Shown piece by piece: positions 12,102-22,140 of a stretch of DNA of 64,000 nt (position 1 is its first letter; the number at the start of each line of letters is the position of its first letter). The stretch covers positions 620,001 through 684,000 of the forward strand of contig JAPEUQ010000014.1 in assembly GCA_027946365.1 (NCBI GenBank). The letters run 5' to 3'. This DNA comes from Kalmusia sp. IMI 367209 (lineage: Eukaryota; Ascomycota; Dothideomycetes; Pleosporales; Didymosphaeriaceae). Made by a program: the position numbers and the translations under genes. The notes under the pieces were generated by a model. It did no database searches, had not been told where the DNA came from, and worked only from the letters and a program-made list of their open reading frames with translations.

Positions 12102-13013
12102 GGTATATGGAAAAGTCGGAGGTGGGTGCGATCGTAGGCTCTATGACGGGTGGATGAAGGCGAACAAGGGCGGCATGTGAGCTGCGAGAGGAAAGGGTGC
12201 AAATACGCGGGCAAAAGTGTCGTGTCGCGCAGTACTGTACAACAAGTGCAACGAGCCGGAGGTATGGTGGGGAGTTTCCAATCGCCGCGAGTCGAGGGTT
12301 GTCCTTCGCTGCCTGGAAACGGTATTCAATTCTGCGTGCAGCTTGCAACGTTGCCTGAGGATGAAGGGCACTGGTTCAGCCTCGCGACTGTGTAAGGCTC
12401 GCGCGCGCGCCGTGCAGGTTGAACACCTCTGAGGTCACCGAACATGGATCCCCGATCTGGATGCGATCAAAGAAGCACGTGACTACACCACAAACCTCGA
12501 GCATCTCGATACAGTACGTCCTAGGGTATAAGTCAGAGGACTTCTCATGTGCAATTTTATCCCGGAATACTCAATACGCAGAGCAGCAATCCTCTGACTT
12601 TCGTCCTCTATCTGCCTCCGAATCCGAAGCCTGGCCAGCATGTAACCATGAAGAAAGTTGAATGTATGATCATACATTCATAGCTCATTGCTACGTAGTT
12701 ATCGTAAAGCAGGTATCTCGTGACTAGGCAGCCGCCCGGATTCCCCATCCTTGTCCAACCAGGCCGAGGTCGTTTTAAGACCAGTAATACAAGAATCGTA
12801 GCCTCTACGCCAGACATCCCCCATCCCAAGACTCCAGCCATCCATTCGACCCCCGTAACCAAACAAATGAAAAGTTGTGTAGTGTTCGAAGACAAGAGCT
12901 CAGCTCCTTGGGAAGAACGCAATTGACACGGTTCATGTCCACGTTGTTCCTCCCTCTGATGCTGCTCCTGCGTCTCGTGCTCAGAGACTTTTTAAGTGTT
13001 TCTCCACCGAAGC
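12102..13013. other. Intergenic spacer
   Basis: It contains the promoter of the ARM-repeat gene and the 3' flank of the next minus-strand gene. Short overlapping frames only; nothing recognisable. Confidence 0.55.
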
Positions 13014-15523
13014 TCACAGTTCGGACATATAGTCCTCATCCTTCTCCGTTTCTTTCCCACCCTCGGTGAATATCACCACTGAGATGCACGCTGCGTACGC
13101 TTCTCGAATTGCGCAAGCCATACAAGTCTCCTTGATATTCGCTACAATGGCACTGTGGCCATGATGAGCGCACCAGGCTCTGGCGAAGACTTCGTTATCA
13201 CTAACGCCAAGGGCCTCAATAGCAAGGACTTTGTTGACTTGCATATGTGCTGGCTCGCCTGCGTTTGCCAAAGCCAGTGCTTTCTTGGAAGGAGAGGAGC
13301 GAGAGGAAGAAGGTCGAGAGCGGCGTCCAGACTGGCGGCCCCAATCGTTGATGTCGACAAGGCCATCATCTATCTTGATTGCTACATATGTGAAGTCGTA
13401 GAATAGCACTACGTCTTGTTAACTTTGACACAAGATGTAGATCAATTGCAGCCTTACCATGGGGACCCTGATGGCAAGGAAAAGCATTAATGAAGTCCAC
13501 GTCGTATCTGAGCTTCATTGGCCAGCTCTCACCGCCACATGCAAAGTAGATCCCCGCATCGAACAGAAGCGGGCCTCCCGACCCCTGTCGAGTAGATGCA
13601 GGTTGTTCCTTTGCAGGGACAAAACTGAGCTTCTCTATTCGAATCAGGTCAGTGACCTCGTCTGAATCCGGCATCGGCACTTCGTAGTCGTCGATCGGGT
13701 AACTCGTCTCTTCTGGGCCTAGCGGGTTCGTTCGAGTGTCCATGTGCTCAACATCTTTTGGGAGTAGCCTTGGATCAGGAGACACAAGTTGGTGGACGCG
13801 GACACACTCTGTGCGCTTGAGATCAGGTGTATAGATGCAAGGCCCTACCCAGCCTGCAATCTGCTTGACACCTCGCGCAGCACCCAAAACCTTACCCACG
13901 ATACTCTGCGCTGACCAGTACGTGTTGGCTCGATACTGAAACCCTGAAGCTTGATGCATATGCGTTAGGTACTTGAGCGCATCACCAGTGTCCCGATCGC
14001 AGTCAATCAGACTGTTCATGATGAGCCATGGCAAAGTTCGACCAGGAAGAATGATTCCCGAGAACCATGACATCGCATCTGCTGAGCGATCTTCCAAAGG
14101 CTTCTCTTTTGCATCCTTTTCTTCAAGAACGTAGTCTATCTCGTCCATATTTGGCCACTTCAGTGTTGCTGCGAACAGCCTCAAAGCATCCTTCTGTCGC
14201 TTCCTGCTTTTCAGTTCGAAACTAAAGGTGCTTTGATTTGGAGATATTCGTGACTTCGTGATTTCCATGTTCTCGAGCCAACGCTGCGCGACTGCTAGAT
14301 CCCAGGCGATAGTAGGAGGAAGCTGCAACATAAGCTTTCGCTTGAACTTGTCTGTATGTGCTTTAGTGTGAACGCGAAGATGTAGCTCCACGGATAGGAG
14401 CAGCTGGTGAAAGAACTCCTGCTTTCTATGCTGATCTGGTGAGTCAAAGAACTTGGCAACTACTTGGTTCTTTGGGTTGGAGAAGTCTATCCATGTGGGA
14501 TTGCTGAGAACTTCAATGAGGTCGTTCATCTGTTCTTGAATGCCTAAATGAGGGTGGTCACTGTAACGTTCTGGATCTTCAATCAAGGTGCTGTAGAGAT
14601 ATCTATACATCTCTTCGGGATCCTATCGACCAAAGTCAGGTCATTTGAACCAAATTGAATACTACGCGGGGCTTTGGACTAACATCTTCCTCGAGTCCGC
14701 CTTCCAAGTGCTGCAAGCGGTCCAGGATCTGCAGAAACTTGATTTTCCGTGGTTTGGTCTCGCCAGCAGGTTTGACCGGAGGGTAACTGCTGCCCGACTT
14801 GCTGACCCAGAAGTTGAGTGTGGTTGTGCCTGCGCTCTTTCCATATGCATAGGCCATACAAGGCTGCTCCAAAGACAACCAGGGAAACTGGCTCTCAGAA
14901 GCGCCCGTCATGTTGAGGGACATGTAGCGGTACGCGTCAGCCTGTACGAGACCACGGTCTGTCCTGCTCTGATGTTCCGAGTCCATGACCGCGTAGAAAC
15001 GGTCGTAGCCTGCAGGCGTGTTCGGTATCTCATCCCAGTAGCCCTTGAACGTAGAGGCTCCGGCGCATATCAGCTCCTCGGCCTCCTTGTGCTCCAAGGC
15101 ATCGTCCGGTCGGTATCCGCTTGGCGGCCATCGTCTCGAGCGGCGGAAATCCTCGAGGGGTGTGGGGTGCGAATACGACTCTGCCCGTCGAGGCGGAAGG
15201 TGCTGGCGGTACGGGAGCATGGCATCCCCTCCGCTGCTGGAGGGGCGCATCGCGTGCGGATCTGAGCCATGGCGGGTGACTCTTGTGCGGGTTACTACCG
15301 GACTGGTGCGCGTTTTGGGGATCCGTCCAAGCTGCAACTGCCCGAAGGCGTCGGTCAGGGCTGGCTGCTGCTCAGCAAAGGCAAACGGGGAGGGCGCAAC
15401 GGGTGCTTCGGGGTACGTGACGCCCCAATTCGCATCGTGCGGTCGCTGGCTTAGCTCCCACCGGCCCATGTCATTCAGACCGTGGGCATAACTATCATGC
15501 AGTCTAGCCCTTCTGTCTGCCAT
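13014..15523 (-). CDS. Unassigned fungal protein, 799 residues
   Basis: Exons 14684-15523, 13458-14622 and 13014-13408 join in frame through introns of 61 and 49 bp (GTTAGT..TAG and GTAAGG..TAG). The first ~130 residues are Pro/Arg/Ser-rich and probably disordered. Folded, mostly helical sequence follows, with ELICAGASTFKGYWDEIPN, LTHMHQASGFQYRANTYWSA and KVLGAARGVKQIAGWVGPCI as compact stretches. The middle exon ends in a region that looks like beta strands (FDAGIYFACGGESWPMKLRY). The last exon has a basic Ser/Arg patch before an Ala/Cys-rich segment. I do not recognise a domain. No signal peptide or membrane span is visible, so it is probably cytosolic or nuclear. The start is the ATG at 15523; the open frame continues upstream only through a GTG. 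Confidence 0.75.
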
Positions 15524-16793
15524 GTTAGCACGCGAGCGCACGTTGCGAGGGTGGGAGGTGGGACGGAGGGAGGCTACCACGACATGCTACACGCGGAGGG
15601 CACAGCACGCCGCCCGCAAAGGCACCTGCGACAGCCATGGGGCGGGGACGTAGACCGGCGCGACTCACTCTCACGATACTGCGCTGCTGCCGCCGCGAGC
15701 AAAGACGTGGACAGACGCGGTAGCCGGGTGTGTTGAGCGGCTTAACACTGGACGGACGGCGGCTTCTCCGCAAAAGGCAGCACACGACCTCGCAAGCGCG
15801 GTTTCGTAAAGGAATCGGATGTCTGAGCGGATCGTGGGGGTGGGGAACAATTTGGGGGAAGAGGGACGGTTTCAAGTGAGCGAGACTGTGACTTGGGCGT
15901 CTCTGGCGCATGGTCAACTGCGCGCAGGCCTGGCCGTTGCCGGCCTTGCCCTTACAGCTGCGGTTCTCGAAAGATGCGAGGAAGAGCCACAGGACGCAGA
16001 GTGTTAGCCTCACTCTTTGCTCTCGACGTGCGCATCGAAGCGTGCATCGACCAGGGTCGTCCGAATGGGGCAATATCATTTGTCCAACGCATCACTCACG
16101 ATGGCGCCGCTAGTTGCTCGTCGATGGACCTTTGCTTGGATGCCAATTTCGACCCCTTCGCGGCCATTTCTATTATCATGCTATATGGTCCCAGAGCCCA
16201 ATCACGCTCGACTCGCCCTCTGCCGCTCATGGATGCCAGCGTGCGCTCGCATGCATTTCCACATGCCCGTAAGCCGGAGCACTTGCCTTCCTGCAACACG
16301 CTGCAAACCCTCTCGACGAAATCCTACGCTATAGCCCAACCAGATGCATCCCCCTTTGCGTTATCGAGTGCATCGGAGACCCACCAACCGGATGCCCGCC
16401 ACAGGGCCTATCCGTGTGTATCAAAGTACCCGACGAGCGGGCCTGCAGAGCGCCCTCTTCCATGTACCAATGTCACCATTTGCGCACGCTGCCACGCTGC
16501 TCTTCGCCCGATCGCCGGTTGAACTGGGACTTGAGTTTGCCAACTCATCACCTCGATCGTCTCTTCCTACAGTCGCAGGGCCAAAAGTCCACTGGCCATA
16601 CTCGTCGTGTGCACTCCGGGTCCTGGGATGATTTGCCCCACAATGAAAGTTTCCAGATGTTCGTCTCCGTACCATATATCCTCCAGCTTCTCCCATGCGA
16701 TTCATGACCATTATAACGTCATCAGATGCACAAGCAACGGGAGGGGAAATGCCGGGGTGGAAATGATACTCATGCAGAAAGTCATTACCAACG
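15524..16793. other. Intergenic spacer
   Basis: About 1.3 kb between two minus-strand genes. A 209-codon plus-strand frame (15893-16522) and several shorter ones overlap one another but show no domain, no splice signals and no protein-like composition. I regard the stretch as non-coding. Confidence 0.5.
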
Positions 16794-18049
16794 CTATGAA
16801 TCGCTTGAGCCAGCGGTGCTCGATAATAAAGCGTCGGCTTGTGAAGACGCTGCCGAACTGTCTATGGCGGAAGACGCTTCTGGGCTTGCCTCCTTCTCCA
16901 TCACATACCCCTCGCCTCGTTCTACTAGCCCCTTGTAGTAGTCTACGAGCGTCTCTGGTTTTGGAACGATCCGCCAGTCCAATTTTCTCAGAAACTCCAG
17001 CTCCAACAGCGCCAATTCCCTTACGCTGACACCCCCGACTTTTGCATATAAGCTGTTCGTCCAGAAACTATCACTGAGCCCTTTTGCTGCCACGGTCGCT
17101 GCCGTGATCAGAAACCGGTGAACAGTCAGACTACTGATGGTGAAGGCGGGGTACATGGTGCAGAGCTTGTCGACGTAGAACACCATGGACAGTAGGATTG
17201 GCGGAGAAAGCGTTGCGTGGACGATCAGGCGGAAGAGGTAGTCTTTGACTGATATGGCTGGCGGTGCTCTGTTCAAGTCGTCAATGGCAAGTATGTCATG
17301 GTGGGCATCGTGGCTATGTTACCTTGAGTGGAACCGTGTGAGCTGCCCATCCCGCAACGGCATGTCGTCGTTCAACCGCACCAGTTCCATCAGCATGTCC
17401 GAGATCAAGACGCCCAAGTCCTTCACGTCGCATGTCTCATACCTCAATGGCATGACCTTGAGGGACTCGCCCTGCGGACGTGCCCGTTTGGCGGGGGAAG
17501 ACTGCGCTGAGGGGACAGCGTCCGCCTCGTTCTGCCTCGGAGTCTGCTGTCCACGCAGCGGATCCTTCTCCTTCTCTCTCGGCACCCGCTTGCTGGGCTG
17601 AGCATTCTGCGCCGGCACCGCTGGTTGCGGATCTATCCGCAGGTCAGGCTCTGGCGGCTCCGTGACGGTGGTGTCGGCAGAGGTTTCCCCCCGCTCTATG
17701 TGCACGACCGTGTGTGAGGGGGAGGAATCGGCGCGGACGAAACGGGAGGTGCGGCGGGCGGGGGAGGCCTGTAGGTCGGAGGATAGCCGTCTGGTGAGTA
17801 TTGGGTACCAGCGTCGGCGTACCTCCTCCTCCTGAGCTGTGGCGACCGCGCAAAGGCGGGCACTGGCGAGGGAGCCGACGAGTGGTGCGCGTCGGAGCGA
17901 CGCGATGGTGCGCTGCTCACCTGTTGGCGGGGGGAGGCGCAAGAAGAGGTCGAGGTGCGTCGCGCAGCATGGTATGGGCGGCCTTGCAAGTGGAATGTGG
18001 CAGCAGGCGACGGCGGAGCTGATATCGTGGGGGACGTAGAAGTTAGCAT
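16794..18049 (-). CDS. Pho80/PREG-like cyclin (Pho85-type CDK partner)
   Basis: The proposed exons 17921-18049, 17323-17831 and 16794-17268 give 370 residues. The C-terminal half is a cyclin box of the Pho80 family: DLGVLISDMLMELVRLND, then AISVKDYLFRLIVHATLSPP, MVFYVDKLCTMYPAF, HRFLITAATVAAKGLSD and VSVRELALLELEFLRKLDW. In fungi such cyclins pair with Pho85/PGOV kinases; Pho80 and Neurospora PREG repress the phosphate-starvation response, while related Pcl6/7-type cyclins act on glycogen metabolism. The N-terminal ~170 residues are Pro/Ser/Arg-rich and disordered, with several SP sites. The 3' intron (17269-17322) is clear. The 5' intron (17832-17920, GTGAGC..CAG) is inferred because the frame holding the cyclin box has no upstream ATG, whereas the one opened by the ATG at 18049 leads into it through this intron. 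The cyclin call is firm; the N-terminus is less so. Confidence 0.8.
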
Positions 18050-19372
18050 GCCGGGGACGTTCGACTGGCGGCGGTATGGGAGCGGGTGCTCTCTTGTGGG
18101 AAGGCGCGGTGCGATGCAATCGATGGCGGTACCCGCTGCCGAGGCTGGTTAGGTCGCCCAGCCGTTGCCCACGGCGTATTGTACGTCGAGTCTCATCGAG
18201 CAGAGGGGAAATGCTGTTCACATACCGAGTGCCTTTCCTCCAGCGTCTGCGTTCCAATCTGAGGCGTTTGGGCGGCGCCGCTAGCCTGGAAGTGAGCCCA
18301 GAGCGTTCACGTTTGCGACATGGCGGCGCTGATTGGGCCTCTGTGCATGCAACAACGCCTGTCCAGGTCGGGGCCAATGGCTGCGTGACATGGCATTATC
18401 AAAGCCCTTACCCACCGCGTGCTCCGCTAATTCACGCAAAGCAGTCCGCTCGCAGACGCTGCCGGAGGTCGACGGAGCCGTCTCCGCCCATCGACGCAGC
18501 AAAAGTCCGCGACGTCGGCCGCTCGTTGCGGCTAGCCCCTTGCTCCATCCAGACCCGGCCACCTTCAGCCGCGCTGTGCAGCCCTACCGGAAAAAAGTGC
18601 CTGCGGATCGTCAAAGACGCTGGCACAATGGCCACGAGCATTCTCGACATGGGCCGCCACCGACATCTCCCAGATCTCCGTGTGGAGACACGAGAAGTGC
18701 TTCTCGCCACCAAGAACGCACGTGGGCTCGTTGCTACGCCGCGAGAGGAGAAAGACTGCATCTGTGTACCATCGGCGTAGATCTTACATGTGGATATTCT
18801 TGCTGCAACATCGTCGACTACTGCGCTCGGAATAGCTACTTCCTAGCCCACGATCGGTCCAGGTTGAACAGCCCGCCCTCGGCGCGGCGAGATCAGGCGA
18901 AAGGAAGAAGAATTCTGTAAAGGGCTTTCAGCACGTCATCAAAGCCTTTGCGTTCCGACATGGATGCCATTTTTACGACATCGTACATTGTATATCCCGG
19001 CCATCAAGTGACAAAGTACACAGACCAAGCAACGCGCACGCTTCTCGCTGCGAAGTGCCCCCCACGCGGGAGACCTGGGAGAAAGGACCGGAGCCATCGT
19101 TTCTCTATCCTGATTACACTAAAAAGTTACACTAATCTCCCTAAACGATCATGTACAAGAAGCAGCAGTCACAAAAACGCCACGCTAAAGGACCCGACAT
19201 CGGTCGGAACACAAACACATACCTGGGTCGCTACTTCCATTCTTGGGAACTATGCGTTCTTCTTGCCATGATCAATATAAAAGAAAGGAGGGGCAAGAGC
19301 CGCTGACAACGGACACAGGAATTGGGTATAGCGATTCTTCCTAGATCAACGTCCATGACTTTTCTTCTTCGT
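18050..19372. other. Intergenic spacer
   Basis: About 1.3 kb between the cyclin promoter and the 3' end of the cupredoxin-like gene. Overlapping GC-rich frames at 18076-18920 look like chance. Nothing else is recognised. Confidence 0.5.
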
Positions 19373-20535
19373 TCACCTTGGCGACTTGATCGGTGCCTCT
19401 AGCTCCGCGGTAAACGCTTGTTGTCCCGGTGTTGGTGAGGCCAATTCAGCAGGGTGCTCGTGCTTGACTTCGGCCATCCTGCTACCCAGTCAGCAAACAT
19501 GCCCACACATGCTCCACATGGATATCACTTACTGTGCCGGAGGAGACTGCGGTGCCCACGCTGCATAGTGCGCGTCCGTCGCATTATGCTGCCCATATGC
19601 CGGTAACTGCCCACCATGCTCCGCATGGCCCACGTTCGGCGAGAACGTTCCGAGTGTCTGGGGAGGAAATCCAGGGGACTGGGGGAACTGTGCTTCTGTA
19701 GGTACAGGACTCTTGATGGATTCCTTGTGCTTCATGACTTCCTTGAGCGACTTTGTGCGCCCGACGTAGAAGAAGAGCGCTGCACATATCGCAAGGAACG
19801 CCACCGCGCCGACGACAATACCCGCAATGGCGCCCCCTGATAGGGTGTGGTTATGGCTATCGTTGCTGGACGCGCCGCTTGTAGGTGCGGCAGTTACTGA
19901 AGCGTGGAGGGATGGGGTGCCTTCGGCTGGAATGGGGTCGCCAGGTTTGACTTGGAAGGTTGCGTCTTGCGCGGCGATGATCTGCTTGTCGAGGGTTTGC
20001 GTGTCGTTGGCGTTGATGCTTCCTATCATTGACTTGTCCACGCAAGAACCTGGAGCTGCGCAGTAGTAAAAAATAGGTTCTGTCGAGTTGATGGTGATGT
20101 TGTAATATGTGAGCTGATCTCTTCGTCAGTATTGGTCTTGATGTGCGACTACTGGCAACTTACATGATCTACATCTTTTACCCATTGCGTGTCCGACCAA
20201 AAGCCCTTCTTGTCCTTTCCGGTATATTCATACGGAACGCAAGCAGATCCGAACTCGGCGCGGGCGACCGAATGATCAGGCGGATAGAACTCGAACGTCA
20301 CTGTGTCTCCAACATGGACATCTGTGAGTTCAGCGGGCTCAAACTTGAAGCCTCCCGCCCCAGCCTTGACAGTGTGAACCTGTGGCGGTCGGCTTGACGA
20401 CGACGAGTTATTCGAAGCGGATCCTGTTGTTGATGCACTTGCCGAAGACGACGGTGCCGATGTGATTGAAGGTAGTACCGAAGAAAGAACATTGGGCACA
20501 CTTCCCGATGCCGTGGGTTGAACTTGGGTCGCCAT
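19373..20535 (-). CDS. Cupredoxin-fold, serine-rich surface protein with one C-terminal membrane helix
   Basis: Exons 20164-20535, 19533-20113 and 19373-19478 encode at least 352 residues. A Ser/Ala/Thr-rich segment leads into a cupredoxin-like domain beginning VHTVKAGAGGFKFEP and VGDTVTFEFYPPDHSVARAEF, with the late Cys in YYCAAPGSCVDKSMIG. This pattern is that of fungal extracellular serine-rich cupredoxins; copper binding is possible but not assured. A single helix (IAGIVVGAVAFLAICAALFF) and a charged cytosolic tail with many Pro follow. Such topology needs a signal peptide, yet the ATG at 20535 opens directly into Ser-rich sequence. An acceptor-like TTTGCAG sits just upstream, so a first exon is probably missing; a hydrophobic MGSSFSAWFLSILFLSSLF lies at 20754-20698 but hits a stop before any good donor. 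The last intron (19479-19532) is chosen because it keeps the frame and extends the tail. Confidence 0.72.
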
Positions 20536-22140
20536 CCTCCAGTCCTGCAAAGATCTTGTGTGAGGTAGGGTATATGTTGTCTAAAAGTAGAGCTGTGAGG
20601 TTTCTGTCTCTTCTCTGGATTGGCTACCAAGATCGATTGAATGCCTGCTGTGTCCACTCCAGTCTAAATTTTCCTGAGGTCGTCGGCAGGTGAGAGATCG
20701 AACAATGAAGAAAGGAACAGGATAGATAGAAACCAGGCTGAGAAAGACGAGCCCATCTAGCCCAAGTAATAATAGCCCATGCGCATGCCAGCACTATCGC
20801 CGTCCTCCCCCCCATCAGCAGCTACCACCTCATGGCAACCCTGCGAATCCATCTTTTGTCGCTCCTCCAGACCCCTCTGCCGTTCCAGCACCTCCCAAAC
20901 TCAATCTAGTACCCGCCCATCCTCCCAATCACTTCATTGCCGCCACCACCACTGCCCGATATGAAGGCTGAAGGCCCAGGGGCTGGACGGCCTCGCTTGC
21001 CACTTTGTGCAACCACCCTGGGCGCTCGTGAGCGGGGCTCCCACCGAAAGTGACCGTTACTTATGCCTTTAAATAGGTAGGCTGACGAGAACACGGCGAT
21101 GCGAACGGTACCGGCGACTTGGGGACCAATGCCGAATTTTTGTTTCGAAACGGGAACTACCAAAACAAAGGTTCCCCGCCGGGGCCCATATTCGCTTTCT
21201 TATGCTTTATATTTGGTGGCGTGCAGCCATCGACAGGCGCCATCTTCTCAGCCTTTCTCTTGTCAATCGTATCTACAACCACACTAACGAGCGCAGATCC
21301 TAGATGCACCCGCAATACTTCACCATGCTCGATTTGCAGCTGGACGACAGCGCGCTACACAACCCAACCACAAGGCGAGCGCTCAACACCATCATTCATG
21401 GCTCACCTGCAGTCTGCACAACCTCAGCTCCGGCCCAGAGCGCCAGCCCCAATCGGCTAGCGCGCCTTGCAAAGTGGAGACTCTCGTCTTTGGATGTTGT
21501 TGATGGCCAGCAAATCTTTCTGCCTTGCTGCCTTGGCGCGCCCAAGCTCAGCTCACTCAGCACCGCGCTTGGAACGACCGAGTTAGCCCGGTGGAAAGGA
21601 AACTGTCAGGAATGTTATCGAGACTGTCGCTGCCGTAATGTCTGCCGTTTGAGGAACTATCGAATGTAGAAGCAACGCAAATTAATCGGGCGTATGCTTC
21701 ATACATTGACAGTTCACTAGATTCCTCCGCAGCGAGTCGGCTTAGTTCGTAGACAGCGTAGATGAACAAGTCACCCCATGTTCACCACCAACGCAACGCG
21801 CCTAGCCTATATCGAACAAACAAGTATACATGAACATCGAAAAGAACAAGGATGCATTTACAGTATTGAAGATCCTCGCAATGATCAGATTTGCAGTGTG
21901 ATCATCCCGCCGCTTGGTCCTAACAAACACTTTGCTCACTTTTGACCTTCCTAATCGAACTAAATACATAATCACCGCACTTCTCGTAAATAGCGATACA
22001 TTGAGTTATGCCCATGGTCTTTGCTCCAAAAAATCACCAAAAAGTCCCCGAGCGCCCAACAATGCATAGTCGACGGAAATACAAATCGCAGAAGGCTACC
22101 AAGCCCTTCCTTCATCAGCATCATCAGCGAGTCTCGAAAC
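20536..22140. other. Intergenic region, including probable missing 5' exon of the cupredoxin gene
   Basis: The left part (20536-21080) probably carries the 5' exon(s) and promoter of the cupredoxin-like gene; a minus-strand TATTTAAA lies near 21065-21075. A 121-codon plus-strand frame at 21304-21669 begins soon after a plus-strand TTTATATTT, but its product has no recognisable features. The rest is AT-leaning sequence downstream of hda1. Confidence 0.45.

Noticed and set aside
15893..16522. A 209-codon plus-strand frame in the 15.5-16.8 kb spacer
   Set aside because: Composition unlike a folded protein (many Ser/Pro/Arg/Cys), overlapping alternatives in other frames, and no recognisable motif.
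18076..18780. A 234-codon plus-strand frame upstream of the cyclin
   Set aside because: It overlaps the cyclin promoter and competing frames on both strands; no protein-like pattern.
21304..21669. A 121-codon plus-strand frame downstream of a TATA-like site
   Set aside because: It is the best of the intergenic candidates but has no domain, signal or conserved-looking stretch, so it is not called as a gene.
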